Made by a program: the position numbers and the translations under genes
Part shown: positions 34,284 through 45,761 of the stretch, in pieces
Numbering within the stretch: the stretch's first letter is position 1
Layout: each line of letters starts with the position of its first letter
Notes under the pieces: model-generated
The model's database searches: none
The model's input: only the letters and a program-made list of their open reading frames with translations
Told to the model about the DNA's origin: nothing
From: an uncultured Bacteroidales bacterium
Lineage (GTDB): Bacteria; Bacteroidota; Bacteroidia; Bacteroidales; UBA932
Assembly (NCBI GenBank): GCA_949289565.1
Contig: CASEOO010000043.1
Span: forward strand, 124,001 to 188,000
Direction: 5' to 3'
DNA length: 64,000 nucleotides

Positions 34284-34314
34284 AGGTTTAGGGCCAGAAT
34301 ACGACCCTAAACCT
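34284..34314 (+). terminator. Attenuator hairpin between rplL and rpoB
   Basis: AGGTTTAGGG (34284-34293) pairs perfectly with CCCTAAACCT (34305-34314), followed by TTTTG. It is placed like the rplL-rpoB attenuator of other bacteria and would reduce polymerase-subunit expression relative to ribosomal proteins. Confidence 0.75.
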
Positions 34315-34356
34315 TTTTGTCGTATCTAGTTTTTCTCTAAACCAAAAGGCAGAAAG

Positions 34357-37300
34357 ATGTCACAAAACACCAAAAATCAGCGAATTTCCTTTGCATCATC
34401 AAAAATTCTCCTCGAATATCCAGACCTTCTCGAGGTGCAGCTGAAGTCATTCAAGGACTTCTTCCAGCTGGATACCACTCCCGAGAACAGGAAAAATGAA
34501 GGGCTGTATCAGGTATTCCAGGAAATTTTCCCGATAGAGGACACCCGCAACAACTATAAACTGGAGTTTATCGACTATTTCATCGACCCTCCACAGTATT
34601 CTATCGACGAGTGCCTCGAGAGAGGTTTGACATATAATGTGCCGCTCAAGGCTAAACTCCGCCTTTCTTGCAGCGATCCTGAGCATGAGGACTTCGACAC
34701 AAAAATACAGGATGTATATCTCGGGAATATACCTTACATGACCCCTGGAGGAACATTCGTAATCAATGGTTCCGAGCGTATCATCGTATCTCAGCTGCAC
34801 AGGTCTCCTGGCGTATTTTTCGGACAAAGCGTCCATGCCAACGGTACCAAGCTTTATTCTGCACGTATTATCCCGTTCAAGGGGTCATGGATCGAATTTG
34901 CGACAGACATCAACAACGTGATGTACGCATATATCGACCGTAAGAAAAAATTACCTGTGACCACATTGCTCCGGGCAATTGGGTTCAACAGCGATAAAGA
35001 CATTATTGACATTTTCGGCCTGGCCGACGAAATAGAAGTCACTCCAGAGAACCTGAAAAACAATGAAGGCAGGAAACTGGCCGCAAAGGTTCTCAAAACA
35101 TGGTTCGAGGATTTCGTAGATGAAGACACCGGAGAAGTGATCCCGGTAGAAAGAACTGTACCTATCGTGGACAGAGGCGAAATCCTGGGTGAAGACACTA
35201 TCGAGAAGCTGGCTGACACAGATGTGAAAACCATACTTCTGCAGAAAGAGGATGCAAACGTAAATGAGTATGCCATCATCTACAACACGCTGCAGAAAGA
35301 TCCTACCAATACAGAGACAGAGGCCATCAACTACATCTACAAACAGCTCAGAAACTCTGAACCGCCTGATGAAGCTACAGCCAGAGATGTGATTGACAAA
35401 CTGTTCTTCTCAGAGAAAAGATACGACCTTGGAGATGTGGGACGGTACAGGCTGAACAAGAAACTGAACCTCTCAATTCCAGATGAAACCAGGGTTCTGA
35501 CAAATACCGACATTATCGAAATCATCAAGTATCTGATTCTGCTGATCAACTCGAAGGCGGCAGTGGATGATATCGACCACCTGAGCAACAGACGTATCAG
35601 GACCGTCGGCGAACAGCTGTCAAACCAGTTCAGTGTAGGATTGGCCAGAATGGCCAGAACTATCCGAGAAAGGATGAACGTCAGGGACAGCGAGCAGTTT
35701 GCGCCTACTGACTTGATAAATGCGAAGACGCTGTCATCAGTCATCAACTCGTTCTTCGGCACCAGCCAGCTGTCGCAGTTCATGGACCAGACAAACCCGC
35801 TGTCAGAGATGACCAACAAACGCCGTCTCTCTGCGCTCGGTCCAGGCGGTCTTTCCAGAGACAGGGCCGGGTTCGAGGTGCGTGACGTGCACTACACTCA
35901 CTACGGACGTCTCTGCCCTATCGAGACACCGGAAGGTCCGAACATCGGTCTGATATCGTCCCTCTGCGTATATGCCAGAATCAATGACCTGGGATTCATC
36001 GAGACACCATACCGCAAAGTCGAGAACGGCAAGGTGGACCTGAGCTCGGAAGGATGGGTATACATGAGCGCAGAAGAAGAGGAAAACAAACTCGTTTCGC
36101 TTGCAAAGGTGAAAATGGACAATGACGGAAACATACTGGAAGACAGAATCCAGTGCCGTGACGGTGCAGACTTCCCTGTAGTGACAAAGAACGAGGTTGA
36201 CCTTATGGACGTGGCTCCTAACCAGATAGCTTCAGTAGCGGCTTCTCTGATTCCGTTCCTCGAGCATGATGACGCACACCGTGCCCTGATGGGAGCGAAC
36301 ATGATGAGGCAGGCAGTGCCTCTCCTGAATCCTGAATCTCCAATCGTAGGCACTGGCCTTGAAGAAAGGGTGTGTCTCGACTCCAGGACACAGGTGACAG
36401 CTGAAGGCGAGGGAGAAGTAGTATATGTGGACGCAAATGAAATACATGTAAAGTATGACAGGACAGAAGACGAAAAATTCGTAAGCTTCTCTCCTGAGAT
36501 CACTGTGTACAAGCTCCCTATCTACAGAAAGACAAACCAGAGCACGACAATACTGCTCAAGCCTATCGTCAGGAAAGGTGACAAGGTGGTGAAAGGCCAA
36601 GTCATCACAGAAGGCTACGCGACCCAGAACGGAGAACTTGCACTCGGAAGAAACCTGAAGGTGGCATTCATGCCATGGAAAGGATACAACTATGAGGATG
36701 CCATCGTGCTGTCAGAAAAGATGATCAGATGGGATATACTCACTTCTGTCCATGTAGATGAATACATCCAGGAAGTCAGGGACACAAAACGAGGCATGGA
36801 GGAACTGACATCAGATATCCCGAACGTCAGCGAAGACGCCACCAGGAATCTTGATGAAAACGGTATCATCCGCGTGGGAGCCCATATCGAGCCAGGAGAC
36901 ATCATGATAGGAAAAATCACTCCTAAAGGAGAGAGCGACCCGTCACCTGAAGAGAAGCTGCTTCGCGCAATCTTCGGAGACAAAGCCGGAGATGTGAAAG
37001 ATGCCTCCCTGAAAGCGAATCCATCACTGAGAGGAACTGTCATCAAGACTGCTCTCTACACGAAAGTGGGCAAAGAAATCAACAGGAAAGGTGCAAAAGC
37101 TGACCAGAAAACCAAGATTGAAATCGTGGAAGAAGAGTTCAACCAGAAGGCTGAGGCTCTCCGCTCCAAATTCATCGACAAGCTGGCAGTGCTTGTAAAT
37201 GGAAAGAAGAGTGCAGGCATATTCGAACTTGACGGCACGGAAGTAATCGCCAAAGGCAAGGATATCTCTGCAGCAGAACTGAGGAACATAAACTACGAGA

Positions 37301-38178
37301 ACATAAACTCCAGCAAATGGACCTCGGACAAGGATGCAAACCAGCTGATCAAGGAACTGATAAACAACTATTGCATCGCATACAAGGAAGCCGCCGCCAA
37401 GCATAAGAGAGTGGTCGACAAGATAAAGGTCGGCGATGAACTCCAGAACGGCGTGATGCAGCTGGCTAAAGTGTACGTAGCGAAGAAGAGGAAGATCACA
37501 GTCGGCGACAAAATGGCAGGACGCCACGGAAACAAAGGTATCGTGGCTAAGGTCGTCAGAGACGAAGACATGCCGTTCCTCGAGGATGGAACACCTGTGG
37601 ACATTGTACTGAACCCTCTGGGAGTGCCTTCCCGTATGAACCTCGGGCAGATTTACGAGACTGTGCTCGGATGGGCAGGTGAAGAACTGGGGCTGAAATT
37701 CAGCACGCCTATCTTCGACGGTGCCACACTTGATGACATAAGCAAATACACCGACAAGGCCGGTCTTCCAAGGTATGGAAAAACCTACCTCAGGGACGGA
37801 GGAACAGGTGACTGGTTCGACCAGCCTGCCACAGTGGGTGTCATCTACATGATCAAGCTGGGCCATATGGTTGACGACAAGATGCATGCGAGGTCAATAG
37901 GACCATACTCGCTCATCACTCAGCAGCCTCTCGGAGGAAAGGCACAGTTCGGAGGCCAGAGATTCGGAGAGATGGAGGTATGGGCGCTCGAGGCATTCGG
38001 AGCGGCCAATGTGCTTCAGGAAATACTGACAGTCAAGTCAGATGATGTGACCGGAAGGTCGAAGGCATATGAAGCCATCGTCAAAGGTGACCTCATGCCG
38101 ACACCAGGCATACCTGAGTCCCTGAATGTATTGCTCCATGAGCTCAGAGGACTGGGACTGAAAGTCACTTTGGATTAA
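34357..38178 (+). CDS. rpoB: RNA polymerase beta subunit
   Basis: The catalytic beta subunit, 1273 residues, normal for Bacteroidetes. Core blocks are intact: the rifampicin-binding cluster [20 protein letters not shown] (around residues 470-490), [36 protein letters not shown], the [21 protein letters not shown] block, and the C-terminal [20 protein letters not shown]. In the rifampicin cluster residue 487 is Asn (codon AAC, 35815-35817), at the position of E. coli His526. Asp516 and Ser531 equivalents are unchanged. It precedes rpoC by 28 bp and is translated separately, not fused. Confidence 0.98.
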   Translation: MSQNTKNQRISFASSKILLEYPDLLEVQLKSFKDFFQLDTTPENRKNEGLYQVFQEIFPIEDTRNNYKLEFIDYFIDPPQYSIDECLERGLTYNVPLKAKLRLSCSDPEHEDFDTKIQDVYLGNIPYMTPGGTFVINGSERIIVSQLHRSPGVFFGQSVHANGTKLYSARIIPFKGSWIEFATDINNVMYAYIDRKKKLPVTTLLRAIGFNSDKDIIDIFGLADEIEVTPENLKNNEGRKLAAKVLKTWFEDFVDEDTGEVIPVERTVPIVDRGEILGEDTIEKLADTDVKTILLQKEDANVNEYAIIYNTLQKDPTNTETEAINYIYKQLRNSEPPDEATARDVIDKLFFSEKRYDLGDVGRYRLNKKLNLSIPDETRVLTNTDIIEIIKYLILLINSKAAVDDIDHLSNRRIRTVGEQLSNQFSVGLARMARTIRERMNVRDSEQFAPTDLINAKTLSSVINSFFGTSQLSQFMDQTNPLSEMTNKRRLSALGPGGLSRDRAGFEVRDVHYTHYGRLCPIETPEGPNIGLISSLCVYARINDLGFIETPYRKVENGKVDLSSEGWVYMSAEEEENKLVSLAKVKMDNDGNILEDRIQCRDGADFPVVTKNEVDLMDVAPNQIASVAASLIPFLEHDDAHRALMGANMMRQAVPLLNPESPIVGTGLEERVCLDSRTQVTAEGEGEVVYVDANEIHVKYDRTEDEKFVSFSPEITVYKLPIYRKTNQSTTILLKPIVRKGDKVVKGQVITEGYATQNGELALGRNLKVAFMPWKGYNYEDAIVLSEKMIRWDILTSVHVDEYIQEVRDTKRGMEELTSDIPNVSEDATRNLDENGIIRVGAHIEPGDIMIGKITPKGESDPSPEEKLLRAIFGDKAGDVKDASLKANPSLRGTVIKTALYTKVGKEINRKGAKADQKTKIEIVEEEFNQKAEALRSKFIDKLAVLVNGKKSAGIFELDGTEVIAKGKDISAAELRNINYENINSSKWTSDKDANQLIKELINNYCIAYKEAAAKHKRVVDKIKVGDELQNGVMQLAKVYVAKKRKITVGDKMAGRHGNKGIVAKVVRDEDMPFLEDGTPVDIVLNPLGVPSRMNLGQIYETVLGWAGEELGLKFSTPIFDGATLDDISKYTDKAGLPRYGKTYLRDGGTGDWFDQPATVGVIYMIKLGHMVDDKMHARSIGPYSLITQQPLGGKAQFGGQRFGEMEVWALEAFGAANVLQEILTVKSDDVTGRSKAYEAIVKGDLMPTPGIPESLNVLLHELRGLGLKVTLD

Positions 38179-38206
38179 TTTACAGACAATTTGAAATTTT
38201 AGAAAT

Positions 38207-41200
38207 ATGCCGACTTTTAATAAAGAAAACAAGGTTAAAAGCAATTTCGAAAGAATAAGCATCTCTCTCGCTTCTCCTGAAGACATCAAGGCAAGGTCTT
38301 CAGGAGAGGTCCTGAAGCCAGAAACTGTCAACTACAGGACATACAAGCCTGAGAGAGACGGACTTTTCTGCGAGAAGATTTTCGGTCCGACCAAAGACTA
38401 TGAGTGCCACTGCGGAAAGTACAAGAGGATAAGATACCGCGGGATCGTCTGCGACCGATGCGGCGTGGAGGTGACGGAAAAGAAGGTCAGAAGGGAAAGA
38501 ATGGGACACATCGAACTTACAGTGCCTGTAGCCCACATCTGGTACTTCAAGTCATCACCGAACAAGATAGCGGCTCTTCTCGGCATACCGGCAAAGAAGC
38601 TTGAGGCTGTAATTTACTATGAAAAATACATAGTCATAAATCCTGGAAACACCGGGAAAGCGAAACTCGAGCTGCTGGCAGAAGAAGAATATCTGGACAT
38701 CATCGACTCAATGCCTGAAAACCAGAACCTCCCGGACGACGACCCGGAGAAGTTCAAGGCTGGAATGGGCGCTGAAGCCATCTACGATCTTCTGACAGAA
38801 ATCGACATAGACGGACTCGCAAAGGAGCTCCGTGAGAAGATGATGAAGGAGACCTCTCAGCAGAGAAGAACAGAAGCGCTGAAAAGGCTCAGCATAGTGA
38901 AATGGTTCCAGGAATCAAAAGGCGTCAACAAGCCTGAGTGGATGATCATGAAGAACATCCCTGTGATTCCGCCAGATCTCCGTCCGCTCGTGCCGCTCGA
39001 CGGCGGGCGTTTCGCCACCTCAGACCTGAACGACCTCTACAGGAGAGTCATAATCAGGAACAACAGGCTGAAAAGACTCATCGAAATCAAAGCTCCTGAA
39101 GTCATCCTGAGAAACGAAAAACGTATGCTCCAGGAGGCCGTGGACTCACTGTTCGACAACTCTAAGAAGTCCAATGCAGTGAAGAGCGAGGCTAACAGGG
39201 CTTTGAAGTCACTCTCAGACAGCCTGAAAGGAAAGCAGGGACGTTTCCGTCAGAACCTGCTAGGTAAACGTGTAGACTACTCTGCGCGTTCTGTCATCGT
39301 GGTAGGTCCTGAGCTGAACATGCACGAGTGCGGTCTGCCTAAATTCATGGCCGCAGAACTTTACAAGCCGTTCATCATCAGGAAACTGATAGAACGAGGC
39401 ATAGTGAAGACCGTAAAATCGGCGAAAAAGATAGTCGACAGAAAAGATCCTGTCATCTGGGATATTCTCGAGAATGTGATGAAGGGACATCCGGTGCTTC
39501 TGAACCGTGCCCCTACCCTGCACAGGCTCGGTATCCAGGCATTCCAGCCGAAGATGATCGAAGGAAAAGCCATCCAGCTCCATCCGCTTGCATGTACGGC
39601 ATTCAACGCTGACTTCGACGGTGACCAGATGGCAGTGCACCTCCCTCTTGGAAATGCAGCCATACTCGAGGCCCAGCTGCTGATGCTCGGTTCGCACAAC
39701 ATCCTGAATCCTGCAAACGGCACCCCTATCACCGTGCCGTCACAGGACATGGTGCTCGGACTGTATTACATTTCCAAGCCACGCCCGGGTGCAAAGGGAG
39801 AAGGAATGAATTTCTACGGACCTGAAGAAGTCATCATAGCCCTCAACGAGAAGGCCATCGACATCCACGCGTCCATCAACGTCAGGCTGCCGAAGAACAA
39901 GATGAACCTCGATGAAGGATACCAGATGGTGAAAACCACTCCGGGAAGAATCATTGTGAACCAGCTCGCGCCTGTAGAAGTGCCATACATAAATGAAATT
40001 CTCGGAAAGAAATCTCTGCGGAAAATCATTTCCCTGGTCATAAAGAACACTGGAATCGCGCGTACAGCACAGTTCCTCGACGACATCAAGAACCTGGGTT
40101 ATACCATGGCATTCAAAGGCGGACTTTCGTTCAACCTCGGAGATGTCATCATCCCTGAAGAGAAAGAGTCTCTCATCGAGAACGGCTACAAGACTGTGGA
40201 ATCCATCAAGAACAACTTCTCGATGGGATTCATCACCAACAACGAGCGCTACAACAAGGTCATCGACCTGTGGACATCCATCGACAACAAGATCACAGGT
40301 ATCGTGGAGCAGCAGATTTCGAACGACCAGCAGGGATTCAACCCTGTATACATGATGCTCGACTCAGGTGCCCGTGGTTCAACACAGCAGATCAAGCAGC
40401 TTTGCGGCATGCGAGGACTGATGGCAAAGCCTCAGAAGTCAGGTGCACAGGGAGCTGAGATCATCGAAAACCCTATCATCTCGAACCTGAAGGAAGGAAT
40501 GACAGTGCTGGAGTACTTCATCTCCACCCATGGTGCGCGTAAAGGTCTTGCGGATACTGCATTGAAGACAGCCGACGCCGGTTATCTGACCCGCCGTCTG
40601 GTCGATGTGTCACACGACGTGATCATCAACGAGGAAGACTGCGGAACGCTCAGGGGACTGATAGCCACAGCCATCAAGAGCAAGGATGAAATCGTGGAGT
40701 CGCTCGGCGAAAGGATTCTGGGAAGGACATCCGTACACGATATCTTCAATCCGCTCACAGGCGAGCTCATACTTCCTGCAGGCGAAGAAATCACTGAAGA
40801 CATCGCGGCCAAGATCGAATCACTGCCTATCGAGCAGGTGGAAATCCGTTCAGTGCTGACATGTGAATCCCGCAAGGGAGTCTGCGCAAAGTGCTATGGA
40901 AGAAACCTGGCATCAAGCCGCATGGTGGAAAAAGGCGAGGTGGTCGGTGTGATAGCCGCACAGTCCATCGGAGAGCCTGGCACCCAGCTGACACTGCGTA
41001 CGTTCCACGTCGGAGGTACGGCATCCAGCACGGCTTCTGAAAGCTCCATCACTTCGAAATATGAAGGCAAACTCGAATACGAAGAGCTCAGGACTATTCA
41101 AAGAGTGGCAGATGACGGTTCTGTACAGGATGTAGTGGTCAGCCGTACTACTGAACTCCGCATCATAGACGAGAATACCGGCATCACATACTCACAGTAC

Positions 41201-42454
41201 GATGTTCCATACGGTTCCATCCTCTACAAGAAGGACGGAGAGACCGTGAAGAAGGGAGACCTGATCTGCGAATGGGATGCATACAACGCCATCACCATCA
41301 TCGAGGCTGCCGGCAAGGCCCGCTTCGACAGCATGATCGACGGTGTTACATTCCGCGAAGAGATGGCCGACGAATACTCCCTGAACAGGGACAAGGTCAT
41401 CATCGAATCACGTGACAAGTCTAAGAACCCGACCATCAGCATCGTGGACGAGAACGGGGAGACCAAGAAGCAGTACAACCTGCCTGTCGGCGCCCATGTC
41501 ATGGTGAACGACGGCGACGACCTGAAGATCGGTGACATCATCATCAAGATCCCTCGCGCCATCGGAAAGTCCAGCGACATCACCGGAGGTCTGCCACGTG
41601 TGACCGAACTCTTCGAAGCGCGTAACCCATCGAACCCTGCGATCGTCTCCGAAATCAACGGCGAGGTCATCATGGGCAAGATCAAGAGAGGAAACAGGGA
41701 AATCATTATCAAGAGCAAGTCAGGCCAGGAGAAGAGATATCTCGTGCCTCTGACCAAGCAGATACTGGTTCAGGAAAACGACTATGTGAAGGCCGGAATG
41801 AGGCTTTCAGACGGCGCCGTGTCACCTACCGACATCCTCGACATCCTCGGACCTATCAAGGTACAGGAATACATTGTCAACGAGATCCAGGAGGTTTACC
41901 GCCTTCAGGGTGTGAAGATCAACGACAAGCATTTCGAAATCATAGTCAGACAGATGATGAGAAAAGTCCAGATCAACGACCCTGGCGATACCGACTTCCT
42001 GCCTGAAGAGCTGGTGGACAAGTGGGTGTTCATGGACACGAACGACAGCATCTACGGCAAGTTCATCATCACTGATGCAGGCGACTCAGAGAAATACTCT
42101 GCAGGCCAGATCATTTCAGCCCGTGAAATGAGGAGCGAAAACTCGTCACTCGACAGACAGGGACGCAAGATGATGGTACTCCGCGAAGCGAAGCCGGCGA
42201 CAGCCAGCCAGGTGCTCCAGGGTATCACACGTGCAGCCTTGAAGACGAACAGCTTCATATCGGCGGCATCATTCCAGGAGACCACCAAGGTTCTCAGCGA
42301 GGCAGCTATAAGAGGCCGCGTGGACAACCTCGAAGGTCTGAAGGAGAACGTGATCTGCGGTCATGCCATCCCGGCAGGTACAGGCCAGAAAGAGTTCCAG
42401 GAGATACTTGTAGCTCCTATGGACGAGTACCAGAAAGCGATGAGCGATCTTTAA
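38207..42454 (+). CDS. rpoC: RNA polymerase beta' subunit
   Basis: The 1415-residue beta' subunit containing the active-site Mg-binding motif [15 protein letters not shown]. The N-terminal zinc finger is visible ([20 protein letters not shown]), as are the [20 protein letters not shown] block, the second zinc site ([17 protein letters not shown]), the bridge-helix/trigger-loop region ([20 protein letters not shown]) and the C-terminal [20 protein letters not shown]. The length fits the phylum. It ends the tRNA-tuf-rpl-rpo cluster at a strong terminator. Confidence 0.98.
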   Translation: MPTFNKENKVKSNFERISISLASPEDIKARSSGEVLKPETVNYRTYKPERDGLFCEKIFGPTKDYECHCGKYKRIRYRGIVCDRCGVEVTEKKVRRERMGHIELTVPVAHIWYFKSSPNKIAALLGIPAKKLEAVIYYEKYIVINPGNTGKAKLELLAEEEYLDIIDSMPENQNLPDDDPEKFKAGMGAEAIYDLLTEIDIDGLAKELREKMMKETSQQRRTEALKRLSIVKWFQESKGVNKPEWMIMKNIPVIPPDLRPLVPLDGGRFATSDLNDLYRRVIIRNNRLKRLIEIKAPEVILRNEKRMLQEAVDSLFDNSKKSNAVKSEANRALKSLSDSLKGKQGRFRQNLLGKRVDYSARSVIVVGPELNMHECGLPKFMAAELYKPFIIRKLIERGIVKTVKSAKKIVDRKDPVIWDILENVMKGHPVLLNRAPTLHRLGIQAFQPKMIEGKAIQLHPLACTAFNADFDGDQMAVHLPLGNAAILEAQLLMLGSHNILNPANGTPITVPSQDMVLGLYYISKPRPGAKGEGMNFYGPEEVIIALNEKAIDIHASINVRLPKNKMNLDEGYQMVKTTPGRIIVNQLAPVEVPYINEILGKKSLRKIISLVIKNTGIARTAQFLDDIKNLGYTMAFKGGLSFNLGDVIIPEEKESLIENGYKTVESIKNNFSMGFITNNERYNKVIDLWTSIDNKITGIVEQQISNDQQGFNPVYMMLDSGARGSTQQIKQLCGMRGLMAKPQKSGAQGAEIIENPIISNLKEGMTVLEYFISTHGARKGLADTALKTADAGYLTRRLVDVSHDVIINEEDCGTLRGLIATAIKSKDEIVESLGERILGRTSVHDIFNPLTGELILPAGEEITEDIAAKIESLPIEQVEIRSVLTCESRKGVCAKCYGRNLASSRMVEKGEVVGVIAAQSIGEPGTQLTLRTFHVGGTASSTASESSITSKYEGKLEYEELRTIQRVADDGSVQDVVVSRTTELRIIDENTGITYSQYDVPYGSILYKKDGETVKKGDLICEWDAYNAITIIEAAGKARFDSMIDGVTFREEMADEYSLNRDKVIIESRDKSKNPTISIVDENGETKKQYNLPVGAHVMVNDGDDLKIGDIIIKIPRAIGKSSDITGGLPRVTELFEARNPSNPAIVSEINGEVIMGKIKRGNREIIIKSKSGQEKRYLVPLTKQILVQENDYVKAGMRLSDGAVSPTDILDILGPIKVQEYIVNEIQEVYRLQGVKINDKHFEIIVRQMMRKVQINDPGDTDFLPEELVDKWVFMDTNDSIYGKFIITDAGDSEKYSAGQIISAREMRSENSSLDRQGRKMMVLREAKPATASQVLQGITRAALKTNSFISAASFQETTKVLSEAAIRGRVDNLEGLKENVICGHAIPAGTGQKEFQEILVAPMDEYQKAMSDL

Positions 42455-42480
42455 CAGATGACCTGACGGTCAATATCAGA

Positions 42481-42508
42481 GACAGGGTGCTGGAAACAGC
42501 GCCCTGTC
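42481..42508 (+). terminator. Rho-independent terminator of rpoBC
   Basis: GACAGGGTGCTG-GAAA-CAGCGCCCTGTC: a 12-bp stem (one T-G pair) with a GAAA tetraloop, followed by TGCTTTTTTTCC, 27 bp after rpoC. Confidence 0.9.
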
Positions 42509-42636
42509 TGCTTTTTTTCCACCTCGCTTGCTGCGGCAGAGCCCCCTGCGCGACTAACAACGTTCCGGGCCTCTGGCGGCTTTAGTCCGGCAGCTTTCTA
42601 TTGATCAGGCGGGGCAGAGATACGAATTAATAAAAA

Positions 42637-42651
42637 ATTGGCGTCAAGCCA
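42637..42651 (+). repeat. ATTG hairpin upstream of the ECF sigma gene
   Basis: ATTGGC-GTCAA-GCCA in the 200-bp gap between the rpoC terminator and the sigma gene. The flanks ATACGAAT (near 42620) and ATTCGTAT (near 42670) are themselves complementary, so the hairpin lies in a larger imperfect inverted structure. Confidence 0.45.
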
Positions 42652-42700
42652 GACCTCGGAAACGGAATTATTCGTATATTAGTGTTATCAATCCAATTTG

Positions 42701-43294
42701 ATGTCTGCTTGTATGGAAGATTTGGCGATTCTGGAAAGTTTCAGGACTGGTGTCGGAGAAAAGGACGCTTTCGATTCCCTCTTCAGAAAATATTATCCGC
42801 AGATGTGCGTCTATGCCCACCGGTTTGTGGATATGGTGGAGACCGAGGACATCGTCCAGGAATGTTTCGTATGGATCTGGAACAACAGGTCTGTCATCGT
42901 GGTAGACAGGTCCGTGCCCAATTACCTGTTCAGCATGGTCAGGCACAGGGCTCTGAACACCATAAGGAAAAAGAATATCGGCCTGAAAGTCACTGACATG
43001 CTGCAGGAAATCAGAAAAGAAGACATGGCTGAAAACGCCTTCGATGCAGAGGAACTGAAAAGACGGATCCAGGAAGCGATAGAATCACTCCCGGACCCGT
43101 ATAAAGAAGCATTCCTCCTGCACCGTTTCTCGGACAAGACCTACAGCGAGATAGCCGAAATGTACCAGGTATCGCCGAAAACCATAGACTACAGAATCCA
43201 GCAGGCGCTGAAAATACTGCGGAGAAAACTCAGTGACTACCTTCCTGCCACACTGCTGGCAGTGGTGATGAATCTCCTGGAAAACGTACGGTAA
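42701..43294 (+). CDS. ECF-type RNA polymerase sigma factor
   Basis: A 197-residue extracytoplasmic-function sigma factor of the Bacteroidetes SigW/FecI-like group. Region 2 is FDSLFRKYYPQMCVYAHRFV with ETEDIVQECFVWIWNNR; region 4 is IESLPDPYKEAFLLHRFSDK with YSEIAEMYQVSPKTIDYRIQ as the helix-turn-helix. No extra domains. It would direct transcription of the adjacent utilization genes when released by the FecR protein encoded at 52372-53331. Unusually, sigma and anti-sigma sit at opposite ends of the gene set rather than side by side. The last 65 bp overlap the 3' end of the convergent gene. The start at 42701 directly follows an in-frame TTG; ATG 42713 is an alternative. Confidence 0.9.
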   Translation: MSACMEDLAILESFRTGVGEKDAFDSLFRKYYPQMCVYAHRFVDMVETEDIVQECFVWIWNNRSVIVVDRSVPNYLFSMVRHRALNTIRKKNIGLKVTDMLQEIRKEDMAENAFDAEELKRRIQEAIESLPDPYKEAFLLHRFSDKTYSEIAEMYQVSPKTIDYRIQQALKILRRKLSDYLPATLLAVVMNLLENVR

Positions 43295-45761
43295 CCAGAT
43301 TCCCGTCAGGAATCACCTCCATTTCCGGACAGCCGGGCTGACGTGAAACATAAAGGTGCGTGATCTGAGCCTCGTCAGGGGTGACATGCAGACGCCGTCC
43401 ACGACGCTCGGCCGAACAGTTATACGTCCCGACGCTTCCGTCACTTCTCAAAACCACGAAAGCATTCGTCAATACAGCTTCCGCGATGAACTTGAACACC
43501 TCGTGTACATCGTTGTCACAGGTATTGAAAGGCTGCCATGAAGAAACCATCGGCACATACTCCTCCCCTGCCGTGATATTCCTGAAACTGTACATGTCCG
43601 GATGTGCATTCCCCAGGCTGACAGCATCATATGAAGCTCCGGACAGAGGCCTGTCGATCTGTTTCGCCCTCACATAAGGGTCCACGACGAAAGCCCAGCG
43701 CAAAGCCCCGGAATCCTGGTCCAGAAGCAGGGAAAACGCCCCGGCCGCATCGAAAGTCTCCTTCAGCCAGCGCTCGTCCTGAGTCAGAAGCCACGCATAA
43801 TACGTCGCGTAAGCCCGCCACGCGCTCCAGCCGTGAGGCGAAGAAACCATATTCGGCATCATGTTCACATCGTACTGGGCCTCCCAGAAGCGCAGAGTAC
43901 CTCCACGGCGGCGCGCATCCGGAATCCGAAGCTGGGTCAGGCAGTCATGGCCTGCGAGAAGCGAAAGCATCTCCCCGGTATACAGTTCTCTGAGAGAATC
44001 CGCCTCGGCACGGCTGCCGATATTCCAGGCGAAACCATCTGCATCCGTACCGGCAAAATCATCGAGCAGCACAGCTATCTGCCCCATCTGCAGAGCCGAA
44101 CACGACACCATCCCGTCCTCGAAAGTTATCTCCCCCTCCGTATGGAAATCCCCCTGCGCCCTCACTAACTGGTCTATAGCCTTTTTCGCCGATCCGAAAT
44201 GCCTGTATGCCGCCTCCTTCCATCTCAGGATGTCCTCCGGACAATGTTTTCGTACAAGACTGTCCTCCGGACAATTTATCCGGCTATTTCCATGTCTTCC
44301 GGAATCCTCCGGGCAAGCCATCGAGGCATACCGCGCCGCCTCGGACAATGCCCGAGCGTATGATTTTTCGGCCAAGGCCAATTCCAATACCGACTTGGCG
44401 ACATAAATCACGGAGGTATACACCGTGCTGCCGTTCATGTAAGCACCGTTTTCAGCCTGCGAAAACCTTATCATCCAGTCAGCGAGTCTTTCTGCCGTCT
44501 CCAGATCCTCCACATTCCCGAAAGCCTCGAAACGGTCCGTAAACATACCTATGGTAGAAGCCGTATTCTGGATTCTCCATGCATAATACTTCGGTTCCGA
44601 CATGTCCGGACCGTAAAGCAGATCCATAACATGGCCGAAACGGACATTGACAGCCTGGTCCAGGCTGTCATCAGAAAAATATCTGGCGGCAAGAAATCCG
44701 GAATGGAATCCGTACCAGCTTTCGACGTGTGAAGTGGCTTTCTGACGAGAGGCCAGGACATTTTCGCGGGCCTTTCTCAGAGACCATTCCCAAGAAGGAT
44801 GGACGCTGAGCATGGCGGTGGCTGTCCTGCCCTCCGAGGTCACTTCTATCGGATACAGTCCCGGGCCGCCGAGCACTGTCCTGTGAATCTCGGCCTTGCC
44901 GCCGATAACTGATTCCCAGACTGCGGTTTCACCAGGAGAGTACGATGTCCGTTCCGTTCTGATCATCGGTATGCCTGCCACCCGGCTCAGAGTCTCCTCG
45001 AAAGTCTCTCCGCCATAAATTTCCTCCATGTCTCCCGGCAAAGCGACGGACGCGGATGCAAAGGTTTTCCTGATATCATCGGAGTCAAAGGGAATACCGT
45101 AAAGTCTCCAATGACGCGATTCTCCCGGGGCCAGGGTCCACAAATCCTGAGGATGCCTTTCAGGCAATGGCAATGCATTCATCAGGTCTATGTTCACCGC
45201 CTCTATCCTGTGCCCCCAGAACCAGTAAGGCTCTGGTTCGGGATAGCCGAGGTTGTAGTCGAAACTCCAGGAAGCCACCGGGTCCGGAGAGGCTATGCCG
45301 AGCATTTTCCCTGACGGCGACTGGAAATAGCCGTAGAAATGCGTCTTCTCGCAAAAAAGCAAGGTCGGGAAAAACTTGTCCAGCCACTCCGGATAACTGT
45401 CCATCCAGGTGTCCACGCCGAGCTTGATACCGGCCTTCACAGGCTGGAAAGGAACTCCTGCCGTATTGGTCAGACTTATATCCATGATGGTACAGCCAGA
45501 CGAATCGCGCAAGGTCATCTCACAGGAGACTCCACAAAGAGATGCAAAGTACTTCCCGTGCTGCACCGTGCCGGCATGCCCTGAATCCGGCCGATGCTTC
45601 GCCAGGCTGTCAACTGTCTGCCATACGGCCACGCTGTCCCTGCCGTCCATGTTCACATAGAAGGCGTCCGGCCTGCATGAAGCCGAATCGAAAAGGCACT
45701 GTGCAGATGCCATTAAGGAAATGCACAGTGCCGGAACTGAAACTAACCACCTTTTAACCAT
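43230..45761 (-). CDS. Large secreted protein, possible (alpha/alpha)-barrel glycan-active enzyme
   Basis: An 843-residue protein with a Sec signal peptide (VKRWLVSVPALCISLMASAQ). I do not recognise the family. The N-terminal 260 residues look like a beta-sandwich (SYPEWLDKFFPTLLF, PYWFWGHRIEAVNIDLM). The middle and C-terminal part is helix-rich with conserved-looking aromatic/His motifs (VESWYGFHSGFLAARYFSDD, YYAWRIQNTASTIGMFTDRF, SSPHGWSAWRAYATYYAWLL), the pattern of six-hairpin glycosidases or lyases. It is the last gene of the SusC-SusD-lipoprotein unit; its ATG shares a base with the preceding stop (TAATG). Residues 483-513 hold three CPED units encoded by ATTG-type repeats, an apparent insertion. 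Catalytic residues cannot be assigned. Confidence 0.6.
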   Translation of the reverse strand: MVKRWLVSVPALCISLMASAQCLFDSASCRPDAFYVNMDGRDSVAVWQTVDSLAKHRPDSGHAGTVQHGKYFASLCGVSCEMTLRDSSGCTIMDISLTNTAGVPFQPVKAGIKLGVDTWMDSYPEWLDKFFPTLLFCEKTHFYGYFQSPSGKMLGIASPDPVASWSFDYNLGYPEPEPYWFWGHRIEAVNIDLMNALPLPERHPQDLWTLAPGESRHWRLYGIPFDSDDIRKTFASASVALPGDMEEIYGGETFEETLSRVAGIPMIRTERTSYSPGETAVWESVIGGKAEIHRTVLGGPGLYPIEVTSEGRTATAMLSVHPSWEWSLRKARENVLASRQKATSHVESWYGFHSGFLAARYFSDDSLDQAVNVRFGHVMDLLYGPDMSEPKYYAWRIQNTASTIGMFTDRFEAFGNVEDLETAERLADWMIRFSQAENGAYMNGSTVYTSVIYVAKSVLELALAEKSYARALSEAARYASMACPEDSGRHGNSRINCPEDSLVRKHCPEDILRWKEAAYRHFGSAKKAIDQLVRAQGDFHTEGEITFEDGMVSCSALQMGQIAVLLDDFAGTDADGFAWNIGSRAEADSLRELYTGEMLSLLAGHDCLTQLRIPDARRRGGTLRFWEAQYDVNMMPNMVSSPHGWSAWRAYATYYAWLLTQDERWLKETFDAAGAFSLLLDQDSGALRWAFVVDPYVRAKQIDRPLSGASYDAVSLGNAHPDMYSFRNITAGEEYVPMVSSWQPFNTCDNDVHEVFKFIAEAVLTNAFVVLRSDGSVGTYNCSAERRGRRLHVTPDEAQITHLYVSRQPGCPEMEVIPDGNLVTVRFPGDSSPLPAVWQEGSH
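44231..44382 (-). repeat. Cluster of ATTG repeats inside the large secreted-protein gene
   Basis: On the coding (minus) strand ATTGTCCGGAGGACA occurs at 44231-44245 and, identically, at 44261-44275 (30-bp period). A degenerate TTGCCCGGAGGATTCC copy occurs near 44304-44316 and ATTGGCCTTGGCCG at 44369-44382. The first three are read in one frame as CPED at residues 507, 497 and 483. They share the GGA triloop with leader hairpins elsewhere in the window. Confidence 0.7.

Noticed and set aside
37024..37887. A 287-codon minus-strand frame inside rpoB
   Set aside because: Opposite strand of an intact, highly conserved gene; no start-region signals and no family similarity.
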